Shown here: positions 24,326 to 32,085 of the stretch, in pieces | How positions within the stretch are numbered: the stretch's first letter is position 1 | Layout: each line of letters opens with the position of its first letter | Origin: Bacteroidales bacterium | GTDB lineage: Bacteria; Bacteroidota; Bacteroidia; Bacteroidales; UBA932 | NCBI GenBank assembly: GCA_004552615.1 | Contig: SFNZ01000006.1 | Location: forward strand, 1 to 40,185 | Direction of reading: 5' to 3' | DNA: 40,185 nucleotides | Program-made: the position numbers and the translations under genes | The notes under the pieces: generated by a model | The model's input: only the letters and a program-made list of their open reading frames with translations | Database searches by the model: none | What the model was told of the DNA's origin: nothing

Positions 24326-25696
24326 ATGAAAACGAAACTGACTGTAGAAGAACCATCCAGGAAGACCCCGGTGAGGGCAGAAGTGGATGTTCTGGTCGTG
24401 GGAGCAGGTCCCGCAGGTGTCATGGCCGCATGCGCTGCGGCAGGGCAGGGCCTCAGGGTGATGCTCATCGAAAGCAGGGGATATGTCGGAGGTAATCTGA
24501 CCATAGGACTCCCGATTCTCGGATTTCTCGGAAGGAAAGGCAATCAGGTCATCAAGGGCCTGCCGCAGGCGTTCATCGACAGGATGAGGGCCAGGGGTGC
24601 CGCATCGGAACACAAGCCTTGCCGCAATCACGTGAGCCTCACAATAATAGAGCCGGAAGCCGCCAAGGACGAATTGCTCGGGATGTTGCACGATGCCGGG
24701 GTGGAACTGCTCATGTATGTGTTCTGCTCCGATGTCATCAAGGAAGGTGACGACGTCAAGGGTGTGATCATCGAGTCCAAGGAAGGCCGTGAGGCAATTC
24801 TCGCCCGGACTGTCATCGATTGTACCGGAGACGGGGACGTTGCCTGGCGTGCCGGAGTGGAATGCCACAAGGGAGGAGCCGACGGCGGAATGCAGCCTCC
24901 TACACTTATGTTTTCGATGAGGGGAGTGGACATGCCTGCGCTGAGGGATGCCATTGTAAATCATCCGGACGAATTTGACATGGATGTGATGCCTCCGGAG
25001 CAGTTCAGGACCGGTAAATTCATCACCGTCGGATTCAGGAAGAAGATTCAGGAGGCCAGGGCAGCCGGATATGAAATCCCGGTCGCAAGGACAATCCTGA
25101 TCACCGGTATGGCTGAGGATGAGATTTGGGTAAATATGTCCAGGGTCTGCGGGGTGGATTCCACGGATCCTGCCAGCTACACCGAAGGCGAACTCGAGGC
25201 GAGACGCCAGACATACGAGGTCGAAAGATACCTTAGGGATTATATACCGGGATTCAGGAACGCATGGAGGGACAAGGTGGCCGCATTCATGGGTATCCGC
25301 GAGAGCCGTGTGATAGTGGGACGCTATGTCCTCACTGCTGACGATATCGTGTCTTGCCGCAGGTTCGATGATGCAATCGGAGTGGCCAGCTATCCGGTGG
25401 ACATACATCACAGCCACGGGGATGATTGCACGATGGTATGGTGCGAAGACTGCTATGACCTGCCGTACAGGATGCTTGTACCGGAGAAAGTGGGAAATCT
25501 GCTTGTTGCCGGGAGATGTGCGTCAATGACCCATGAAGCCATGGCCTCGGCCAGGGTAATGTCATCATGCATGGCGATGGGAGAGGCTGCAGGACGCGCC
25601 GCAAGGATTGCCATTGCCGAGGGAGTTCCTGTAGCTGACGTGGATGTCGATGCGGTAAGGAAAGAGCTCGCCGATACCGGAGCCTATTTGCGGTAA
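24326..25696 (+). CDS. FAD-dependent oxidoreductase (PF12831 type), paralogue C
   Basis: A 456-residue flavoprotein without a signal peptide. The dinucleotide motif GAGPAG is at residues 26-31, followed by ESRGYVGGNLT, which binds the FAD ribose/pyrophosphate region. CTGDGDVAWRAG is the second FAD-contact motif (ATG/DG type). The C-terminal part holds MGIRESRVIVGRYVLTADD, YPVDIHHSHG, DLPYRMLVPEKVGNLLVAGR and MSSCMAMGEAAG, which recur in the two paralogues at 30769-33393. The family is linked to secreted-sugar loci but usually has no proven substrate. It heads an operon with GDPD (58 bases on), a phosphatase and two unknown proteins. A TTG at 24314 is a less likely start. Confidence 0.85.
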   Translation: MKTKLTVEEPSRKTPVRAEVDVLVVGAGPAGVMAACAAAGQGLRVMLIESRGYVGGNLTIGLPILGFLGRKGNQVIKGLPQAFIDRMRARGAASEHKPCRNHVSLTIIEPEAAKDELLGMLHDAGVELLMYVFCSDVIKEGDDVKGVIIESKEGREAILARTVIDCTGDGDVAWRAGVECHKGGADGGMQPPTLMFSMRGVDMPALRDAIVNHPDEFDMDVMPPEQFRTGKFITVGFRKKIQEARAAGYEIPVARTILITGMAEDEIWVNMSRVCGVDSTDPASYTEGELEARRQTYEVERYLRDYIPGFRNAWRDKVAAFMGIRESRVIVGRYVLTADDIVSCRRFDDAIGVASYPVDIHHSHGDDCTMVWCEDCYDLPYRMLVPEKVGNLLVAGRCASMTHEAMASARVMSSCMAMGEAAGRAARIAIAEGVPVADVDVDAVRKELADTGAYLR

Positions 25697-25754
25697 TTCT
25701 TCTGAATAACAATAACTTGCGATTTGAAAAAGTAATTTAAATTATATGATTGAT

Positions 25755-26585
25755 ATGAAAAGAGCGTTTGTTTCAGTCGCCGTGGCAGCGGCTTTGCTGG
25801 GATGCGGACAGGCATTTGCCCAGAACCAGACAGTCAGGGCTTTCTCTCACAGGGGAGGCCGCATGGAGAATGACGAGAACACAATCCAGGCTTTCCAGAA
25901 GAGCCATGAAATCGGCTACACCGGATACGAAACCGACATCAGGATGACGAAGGACGGAGTCCTCGTAGTCACACATGACAGCAATCTGGAGCGTACCACT
26001 GACGGCACAGGAGCCGTTGAGGAGAAGACATACAAGGAAATACAGGCACTGAACACCAAGAAGGGCCACAAGATGCTCAGCCTCGACGAACTCATGGAAT
26101 TCCTGAAGGACAAGAAAGGCCTTTACGTCGAGTTTGAGCTCAAGACCAAGCCTGAGAGCCTGTATCCGCAGGAGCGGCTTGAGGAATATTGCGACAAGCT
26201 CTACAAGACCGTCATGAAGAAGAAGCCTGCCGATGCGGAGTTCATCTTCACTTCATCGGATTACAGAGGCCTGAGATACCTTATGGCGAAGCATCCGGGG
26301 GTTGACTGCCTCATGATTTCCTCAGACCCTGTCAGCGACAAGACCATTGCATTGGCCAAGGCTCTCGGTATCACAAGGATAGGATGCCACATGGAAGGCA
26401 CCAGCAGGGACATGGTTGCCAAGGCCAAGAAGGCAGGCCTCGTGGTAAGCCTCTGGCCTACCACCAAGATCCAGGATTTCATCCTCGGATGCTATCTCGG
26501 AGCCGATTACCTCTGCACGGACATTCCGGAGGAGACAATGACGTTCATGAGCAACAACATGCCTTGGATAAAAATCAAATATTGA
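25755..26585 (+). CDS. exported glycerophosphodiester phosphodiesterase
   Basis: A 276-residue periplasmic enzyme hydrolysing glycerophosphodiesters to glycerol 3-phosphate and an alcohol. The signal peptide is MKRAFVSVAVAAALLGCGQAFAQ; the Cys within it is not in a clear lipobox. Catalytic motifs are SHRGGRMENDENT (His/Arg), YETDIRMTKDGVLVVTHD (metal-binding Glu/Asp and the second His), and YVEFELK. The C-terminal LWPTTK and YLCTDIPEE segments complete the TIM barrel. Length fits GlpQ/UgpQ proteins. An ATG at 25746 is in frame. The next gene starts 8 bases later. It fits a locus releasing phosphate from organic esters. Confidence 0.9.
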   Translation: MKRAFVSVAVAAALLGCGQAFAQNQTVRAFSHRGGRMENDENTIQAFQKSHEIGYTGYETDIRMTKDGVLVVTHDSNLERTTDGTGAVEEKTYKEIQALNTKKGHKMLSLDELMEFLKDKKGLYVEFELKTKPESLYPQERLEEYCDKLYKTVMKKKPADAEFIFTSSDYRGLRYLMAKHPGVDCLMISSDPVSDKTIALAKALGITRIGCHMEGTSRDMVAKAKKAGLVVSLWPTTKIQDFILGCYLGADYLCTDIPEETMTFMSNNMPWIKIKY

Positions 26586-26593
26586 CCTGAGTG

Positions 26594-27949
26594 ATGAAGG
26601 TTATCCAAAAGTATCTTCTTGCGGCCCTGACCGGCCTTGCATTTCTGGCGTTTCCGTCTTCCGCCATTGCCCGTGAAAGGGAGATTGATCCCCTGAAATA
26701 TGGCGGGGTTTATTACGTGCCGTCAGAGACAATGATTGACGTGCCGGCTGCTCCGGAAGGCTACAAGGCAGTCCACATCAGTACCTACAACAGGCATGGG
26801 GCCAGATATTCGGAAAGTGAATCCGCCTACAGGGTGCTGAAACAGGCTTTCGAGGCAGGAGAGAATTCGATGACTCCTTACGGAAAGGAGTTCGCCGATG
26901 CATATCTGGAATTCGAGAAAATCGCGCACATCCGGGTCGGGGATTTGACGCATCTCGGTTGGGACCAGCTGAAACGCCTCGGGGCCAAGATGTACGACTC
27001 GTGCCCTGACATTTTCTCCGCTGATCCTGAAATAAGGGCAATTTCTACATACGTGCCACGAGCCCTGCTGAGCATGACGGCATTCTGCAATGCATTGCTC
27101 GAGAAAGACAATACCTTGGACATACGTGAGGAGGAGAGCTTGATGTTCCTGGATTACCTGAACCCTTATTCCCCGCATTGTGAACTGAACCTGCCGGTGG
27201 ACCAGTTCATCCGCAGCAAGAAAGCCTGGTGGTATGGGGAATGCCGGGACATGTTCAACAAACTCGTGGATTCAGACAAAATCCTGTCCAGGCTCTTTAC
27301 CGACCTCAGCGTGCTCGAAGGAATCGACAGGTTCGAACTGCTGACGGCCCTGCATGTACTTGCAGTCGGTACGCAATGTATTGACAGCCATGTGTGTACA
27401 TACGATTTCATGACCCTGTTCAAGGAGAAGGAACTGAAGGCCATGTGGGAGGTGGACAATTACCGCTTCTACGCCATCAAAGGCCCATGCCCGAAAAACC
27501 GCGGACGCGGATATCAGATAATGTGGCCAATGCTCGACAAGATGCTGGCGGACGGACGTGAGGCACTCGCTTCGGACAGACCTACCGTGAAGCTGCATTT
27601 CGGACATGACGGATGTCTAATGGGACTGCTGACCCTCATGGATGCAGGTGAATGGGGCAGGGAGACGGACGACCCTTACGAGGTCAAGGATTTCTGGCGC
27701 TCATACGAAATCCCTATGGCTGCAAATGCATGTCTGACGATATACAGGAAGGGGGATAGCCGGGAGGACGCATTGGTCAGCTTCGTGCTGAACGGAATCC
27801 CTGCGGACCTTCCTTTGGAGAAGGTGGGCGGATGCTATTACAGATGGGATGATTTCTGCCGGCATTATACGGAGACTGTTTCAAATGCAAGAAAGTCTCT
27901 TGCAGTGACTGACCGGGATCCGGTTGACGTGTATAAAAAGCTTGATTGA
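26594..27949 (+). CDS. exported histidine-type acid phosphatase, MINPP/phytase-like (first paralogue)
   Basis: A 451-residue branch-2 histidine phosphatase with a signal peptide (residues 1-26, ending PSSAIA). The catalytic motif NRHGARYSES is at residues 66-75, with His68 as the phosphorylated residue. VPRALLSMTAFCNALL and, near residue 335, LHFGHDGCLMGLL supply the proton-donor HD. The N-terminal APEGYKAVHISTYNRHG is like multiple inositol polyphosphate phosphatases, which remove phosphates from phytate. Substrate specificity cannot be read here; inositol phosphates or sugar phosphates are possible. It starts 8 bases after GDPD and ends 1 base before the next gene. A paralogue lies at 38231-39520. 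Confidence 0.82.
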   Translation: MKVIQKYLLAALTGLAFLAFPSSAIAREREIDPLKYGGVYYVPSETMIDVPAAPEGYKAVHISTYNRHGARYSESESAYRVLKQAFEAGENSMTPYGKEFADAYLEFEKIAHIRVGDLTHLGWDQLKRLGAKMYDSCPDIFSADPEIRAISTYVPRALLSMTAFCNALLEKDNTLDIREEESLMFLDYLNPYSPHCELNLPVDQFIRSKKAWWYGECRDMFNKLVDSDKILSRLFTDLSVLEGIDRFELLTALHVLAVGTQCIDSHVCTYDFMTLFKEKELKAMWEVDNYRFYAIKGPCPKNRGRGYQIMWPMLDKMLADGREALASDRPTVKLHFGHDGCLMGLLTLMDAGEWGRETDDPYEVKDFWRSYEIPMAANACLTIYRKGDSREDALVSFVLNGIPADLPLEKVGGCYYRWDDFCRHYTETVSNARKSLAVTDRDPVDVYKKLD

Positions 27950-27950
27950 T

Positions 27951-28901
27951 ATGGACGATGTAGATGTGCTTATGCTGCACAGCAGGTTCTCCCCGTTGAA
28001 GCGGATTCTGTCTTATGATGTCTTCGACAGGGGATTCTGCGGCTGGATGACTTTGATGCCGAATTTCACAGAAGGCCCTGATTTCGATACTCCTCCGAGC
28101 ATTGTCAACAAGGACCAGTGGCCTCCTGTCATGCTGAGTTCCGCGACTTACAGGTTCCCCGGCACTCACGGTTCAATGTCCGGAACTTACAGCCTGAAGC
28201 TTTCCACGAGACCTGTGGCTGCCCCTTATTCATGTCCTCCGGCACCCGGCTCCATGGGCCATGCCATCAAGAGGATGTCTTTCTGGCTGCCTGAGAGGCA
28301 ATACCTGCAGATCGAGGCCTGGTTCGCCTATACGGCGGAAATGGACGTTGTGGACGGAAAAGGCCCCCAGCCGGGACTCCACGAGACTTCCGTGCGGGCG
28401 TTCGGTGCTGGCTTTGACGTTCAGGAGAGGGGAAACCGGTATTTCACCGGAATAAGGTATCTTAACTCCGTGGACGGTAAGCTGTTGCGCAAATGGCAAT
28501 ATGTCAGTGCCGCGGAGGTGTCCGACCGGGAATGGGCGTTCGGAACTGACGGTGACTGGTGCCGCAGGGGAGTTGACCCGTGGTGGTTCGGAAGGAGATA
28601 TCCTGACGGCCGTCACGATGGCTACAAGGATGTGCCCGGCGGAACCCAGAATCTCTGCTACAACGAGACCGACGACAAGATCAACTGGCAGTACATGAGG
28701 ATGAAGATAGATACGCTGAACCGGGAATATGTCGAGATGCAGTGTCAGGACAAAGTCTTCGACATGCGCGGCATACCGATTACGTATGTGGATGCATACG
28801 GGCGCATTGACGGCCTGATCAATCCGGTCTTCTGGGTGGAGTCAGATGCTGACCGACGGGTGTTCCTGTATGTTGATTCCGTCGTGGTGTCACAAGAATA
28901 G
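27951..28901 (+). CDS. hypothetical beta-rich protein in the phosphatase operon
   Basis: A 316-residue protein I do not recognise with certainty. No signal peptide or membrane segment is visible, so it should be cytoplasmic. It is rich in Trp, Tyr and Gly with alternating beta-strand patterns (YSLKLSTRPVA, YLQIEAWFAYTAEM, NRYFTGIRYLN, YVEMQCQDKVFDM, RVFLYVDSVVV), which suggests a jelly-roll/concanavalin-like sandwich that could bind a carbohydrate. The start ATG at 27951 comes one base after the phosphatase stop, and the gene ends 9 bases before another small unknown gene, so all are translated from one message. DUF6772-like proteins are a possible match from memory only. Confidence 0.6.
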   Translation: MDDVDVLMLHSRFSPLKRILSYDVFDRGFCGWMTLMPNFTEGPDFDTPPSIVNKDQWPPVMLSSATYRFPGTHGSMSGTYSLKLSTRPVAAPYSCPPAPGSMGHAIKRMSFWLPERQYLQIEAWFAYTAEMDVVDGKGPQPGLHETSVRAFGAGFDVQERGNRYFTGIRYLNSVDGKLLRKWQYVSAAEVSDREWAFGTDGDWCRRGVDPWWFGRRYPDGRHDGYKDVPGGTQNLCYNETDDKINWQYMRMKIDTLNREYVEMQCQDKVFDMRGIPITYVDAYGRIDGLINPVFWVESDADRRVFLYVDSVVVSQE

Positions 28902-28910
28902 GAGGTTGAT

Positions 28911-29246
28911 ATGAAACAGTTCTATGCCTCCCATCTGGAGGTGAAAAAATACTTTTCGGAAGATTTTGAGACACATCCTTATGAAGCGGGGTGGGCTGAC
29001 GAGGCAATTTTCTTCATCATGGTGGAGGAGATTAAAGGGGAGTCCCCCGTATTGGAAGCAAGGGTCCAGATATCCCATGACGGGATTCATTGGGCCGATG
29101 AGGGCACTGTTTCCGGGCCGATAACGGCTGCCGGACTGCATTTCGTCAGGGTTTCCCATTTCGGGAACTGGCTGCGGCTCGCCTGTTCGGTACGGGGAGA
29201 GGACGCATCCTTCAAGCTCAATATCCAGATAGCCTGCAAGGGATGA
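28911..29246 (+). CDS. small hypothetical beta-sandwich protein
   Basis: A 111-residue protein without signal peptide, family not recognised. The pattern VQISHDGIHWADEGTV followed by HFVRVSHFGNWLRLACSVRG and FKLNIQIACKG is the alternating strand arrangement of a small beta-sandwich, reminiscent of domains that bind surfaces or sugars (DUF6385-like, tentative). It follows the 316-residue unknown protein by 9 bases and precedes the MBL lipoprotein by 41 bases, so it belongs to the same operon. Its start is preceded by AGGAGGTTGAT (GGAGG), one of the few Shine-Dalgarno-like sites in the window. Confidence 0.6.
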   Translation: MKQFYASHLEVKKYFSEDFETHPYEAGWADEAIFFIMVEEIKGESPVLEARVQISHDGIHWADEGTVSGPITAAGLHFVRVSHFGNWLRLACSVRGEDASFKLNIQIACKG

Positions 29247-29287
29247 CGCAAAGAGATTTTATAACGCATTGAATTAAACATATCGAT

Positions 29288-30577
29288 ATGTTAAAGACTA
29301 AATTATACAATCTGACATTGGCTCTAGCAGCCATCATCGCATTGGCCGGATGCGGCGGAAAACAGGCTTCATCAGCTTCAGGCAGCCCGCTTTCGGCAGG
29401 GGCCGGAGAAGTTCTTCCCCTCTGGGCCGAGGGATACATGGATATCCATTTCATCAACACCGGCAGAGGCGAATGTGCATTGTACATCTTCCCTGACGGC
29501 ACCACCATGCTCGTGGATGCGGCAGGTTCCCTTCTCAAGTACCACGAGAAGATGCCTTCAGACCCGAAACCGAGCGCGGACGTGCCTTCGTCCGACGTGA
29601 TCGAGCATTATCTCAGACATTATATGCCGGAGGCATCAAAAGGACGCCTCGACTATTATATGCTGTCCCATTATCATTCAGACCACATGGGCAGCTATGC
29701 AGATACATTGCCTATGCATCCTTCCGGAGAATTCCGCCTTGCCGGATTTGCCGACATCGGTTCGAGATTCCCTTGCGACAAGCTGATTTTCCGCGGAGAC
29801 CCTGAGGTATATATTTCCGGAGACCATTCTTCGCAGCCTGCAATGGACAATCTTTTCGCTTATGTGAAATGGGCGGAGAAGGAAAACGGTACCAAATTCG
29901 AGTATATGGAACCGGGCCGGGATGACGAGATAGTTCTCAAGAAGAATGCTGAGGCATATCCTGGATTCAAGGTGCAGAACATTGCCGCGAGCGGTTTCGT
30001 CTGGACCGGAAGCGGAGTGGAGAGCCGTACGCAGATTCCTTCGAAGGAGGAACTTGCCGGGGCCGGAAAGGAAGCATACCCTGCAGAGAACATCATGAGC
30101 TGCGTTTTCACCGTGGATTACGGAAAGTTCAATTATTATTGCGGCGGAGACCTCCAGTACAATGGCAGGAGCGAATATCCTTACAAGGACATGGAATCCC
30201 AGGTGGCCGGCGTGCTTTCCGAGGTGGATGTGATGAAGGCTGACCATCATGGTACAGGAACCACCAATGCCGAGTCGCTCGTAAAGGTGCTGAACCCTTC
30301 TGCAGTGGTCATCAATGTCTGGCGTGATGTCCAGCCGAACAGGGCTACCGTGGAGAGAATTTTCACAATCCGTCCTGACTGCATGGTTTACACTACCAAT
30401 ATGGCTGACCTGAACCGGGAGATTCTCGGGGAATATATCCAGAAGCTCGTCGCCACCAACGGTCATGTGGTCATAAGGGTGGCTCCTGGCGGAGATACTT
30501 ATTACATTTACGTGCTGGATGACACCAATGAGGAATACCGGATTGCGAAGGTTTCCGGTCCATGTTCTTCAAGATAA
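29288..30577 (+). CDS. metallo-beta-lactamase-fold lipoprotein (ComEC-like domain), second paralogue
   Basis: A 429-residue lipoprotein with lipobox LAGC (Cys22). The mature part opens with PLWAEGYMDIHFINTGRGEC and PDGTTMLVDA, very similar to the 19941 protein. The zinc motif HYHSDH is at residues 128-133, NYYCGGDLQY provides the later Asp region, and VMKADHHGTGTTNAES the final His pair. It is probably a two-zinc hydrolase at the membrane or cell surface. It closes the operon that begins with the FAD oxidoreductase, followed by a strong terminator. Its substrate may be a phosphodiester, inferred from the fold and the neighbouring phosphatases. Confidence 0.82.
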   Translation: MLKTKLYNLTLALAAIIALAGCGGKQASSASGSPLSAGAGEVLPLWAEGYMDIHFINTGRGECALYIFPDGTTMLVDAAGSLLKYHEKMPSDPKPSADVPSSDVIEHYLRHYMPEASKGRLDYYMLSHYHSDHMGSYADTLPMHPSGEFRLAGFADIGSRFPCDKLIFRGDPEVYISGDHSSQPAMDNLFAYVKWAEKENGTKFEYMEPGRDDEIVLKKNAEAYPGFKVQNIAASGFVWTGSGVESRTQIPSKEELAGAGKEAYPAENIMSCVFTVDYGKFNYYCGGDLQYNGRSEYPYKDMESQVAGVLSEVDVMKADHHGTGTTNAESLVKVLNPSAVVINVWRDVQPNRATVERIFTIRPDCMVYTTNMADLNREILGEYIQKLVATNGHVVIRVAPGGDTYYIYVLDDTNEEYRIAKVSGPCSSR

Positions 30578-30608
30578 TTTCTGTCGGGATAAATAAAGAT
30601 AAAATAAT

Positions 30609-30646
30609 AAGTGACGGTTGACCATCAACGGCTGACCGTCACTTTT
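30609..30646 (+). terminator. terminator of the 24326-30577 operon
   Basis: AAGTGACGGT (30609-30618) pairs perfectly with ACCGTCACTT (30635-30644) and is followed by TTTC, 32 bases after the stop. A second hairpin, ATGCTGC (30649-30655) with GCAGCAT (30675-30681), comes next. Confidence 0.75.
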
Positions 30647-30700
30647 TCATGCTGCGTATTGCGCTACGGTTTGTGCAGCATCTTATGTATGTTTTGTTAT

Positions 30701-30760
30701 AGGAATCTGAAGCAGGTTATTATTTTCAGCTTCCTAAGGAATCTGAAGCTTCAGCTTCCT
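30701..30760. repeat. tandem pair of inverted repeats
   Basis: AGGAATCTGAAGC occurs at 30701-30713 and again at 30737-30749, 36 bases apart. Each copy is answered by TTCAGCTTCCT (or TCAGCTTCCT) downstream, at 30726-30735 and 30750-30760. Two consecutive hairpins result, the second with a perfect CTGAAGCTTCAG centre. They lie 9 bases beyond the stop codon of the minus-strand oxidoreductase and may end its transcript. Confidence 0.6.
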
Positions 30761-30768
30761 GAGAAATC

Positions 30769-32073
30769 TTACTCGCTTAAGAGATCGATTCCTTTTGATT
30801 CCATTTCTTTCTGCAGGATATGTACATCCAGTTCCCTCGGGGTGCATCCGGACTTTGCGCTCAGGGCTGCGGCAATGCCGACGGCTTCACCCATAGCCAT
30901 GCAGATGGACATCACCCTGTAGGACGCATGGGCCCTGTGGGTGCCGGATATGCATCGTCCGGCCACGAGAAGCCCTTCGATTCCGCGCGGAAGGAAACAT
31001 CTGTAAGGCAGGTCATAAGGCTTGCAATACTGGATTTTCTCCTCGGCCTGTCCTGCACCGGCAGGATTGTGTATGTCCACGATGAACTCTGCCTTGTGCA
31101 CTATAACGTCCCCGAACCGGCATCCTGAAGCGAGTTCTTCAGCGGTTATTACATAGTCTCCCATCACTCGTCTGCTCTCCCTTACACCTGTGGTGGTTCC
31201 GCTGGAAATGCATCTGCAGTTCTCGTATCCCGGGAGATATTTGTGGAAAAACTCCATCAGCACCGGTATCTGGCGCCTCAGCTCAAGCTCAGCCTTGAAA
31301 ATGCTGCCGGCGTCCGTAATGTCCACTCCGTTCACCTGTGTGGTATTGACCTGCCTCTGGCCCGGCACTGTGGTCGGATGAAGCCTGACTGCAGCGAGAT
31401 TTGCAGGCAATTTGCCCTCACCGGCACATTTGCGGCAATAGTCGAGAAACTTCATCCCGTTCAGCTCCACCTCGTCCACGTCACCTATGCAGATTACCCC
31501 GCAGCTCTCGTCCACGCCGTCGATCGTGAATTCCAGAGTGACCGGCTGCATGAGTCCGTCCTCGCGACCTTTCCCGATACCCGCCCCGGCAAGATATGAA
31601 ACCACTGCGTCTCCAGTGGCGTCCACGACCACCTGTCCTTCAATAGCCAGCAGGCCTTCATTCGTTGCTGCCACTATCCCGCGAATCCGGTTCCCGTCCT
31701 TGAGGACAGATGCAACCTGGCTCTGGAGATAAACGTCAATATTCTCATTGTCAAGGAATTCCGACAGGACAATCTTCGCGTTTTCGAAATCGTGCGCCTT
31801 TCCGGTGACACCGATCATGTCATTGTCCGGCACTCCGAGCAGTTTGACAATCTCATCCCTCATCGTTCCCTTTCCCACCATTCCGAGGATCGGCCCCACA
31901 TAACCGGCTGTAAGATTGCCCCCGACCACTCCGTAACGCTCCACAAGGGCGACTTTCGCTCCCTCCCGTGCAGCAGCCACGGCACAGCAGATTCCGGCAG
32001 GGCCTGCCCCCGCCACGACAACGTCATATTTGCCGGCAAGCCCGGCTTTTTCCGTCAAATCCATTACGGTCAT
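30769..32073 (-). CDS. FAD-dependent oxidoreductase (PF12831 type), paralogue B
   Basis: A 434-residue cytoplasmic flavoprotein. GAGPAG is at residues 22-27, followed by ERYGVVGGNLTAGYVGPILG. DATGDAVVSYLAG is the second FAD motif. MQPVTLEFTIDGV and the C-terminal set GVRESRRVMGDYVITAEE, FIVDIHNPAGAG, DLPYRCFLPRGIEGLLVAGR and MSICMAMGEAVGIAAALS complete the family pattern, shared with the paralogue at 24326. It is the last gene of an operon with the symporter and another oxidoreductase (12 bases upstream). The substrate is unknown; oxidation of a polyol or sugar alcohol imported by the symporter would fit. Confidence 0.85.
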   Translation of the reverse strand: MTVMDLTEKAGLAGKYDVVVAGAGPAGICCAVAAAREGAKVALVERYGVVGGNLTAGYVGPILGMVGKGTMRDEIVKLLGVPDNDMIGVTGKAHDFENAKIVLSEFLDNENIDVYLQSQVASVLKDGNRIRGIVAATNEGLLAIEGQVVVDATGDAVVSYLAGAGIGKGREDGLMQPVTLEFTIDGVDESCGVICIGDVDEVELNGMKFLDYCRKCAGEGKLPANLAAVRLHPTTVPGQRQVNTTQVNGVDITDAGSIFKAELELRRQIPVLMEFFHKYLPGYENCRCISSGTTTGVRESRRVMGDYVITAEELASGCRFGDVIVHKAEFIVDIHNPAGAGQAEEKIQYCKPYDLPYRCFLPRGIEGLLVAGRCISGTHRAHASYRVMSICMAMGEAVGIAAALSAKSGCTPRELDVHILQKEMESKGIDLLSE

Positions 32074-32085
32074 GATATTACAATG

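Noticed and set aside
24227..25417. 396-codon open frame on the minus strand opposite the FAD oxidoreductase gene
   Set aside because: It is antisense to a gene with complete flavoprotein motifs, is rich in His/Cys/Pro and has no domain pattern. Codon bias of the real gene keeps the opposite frame open.
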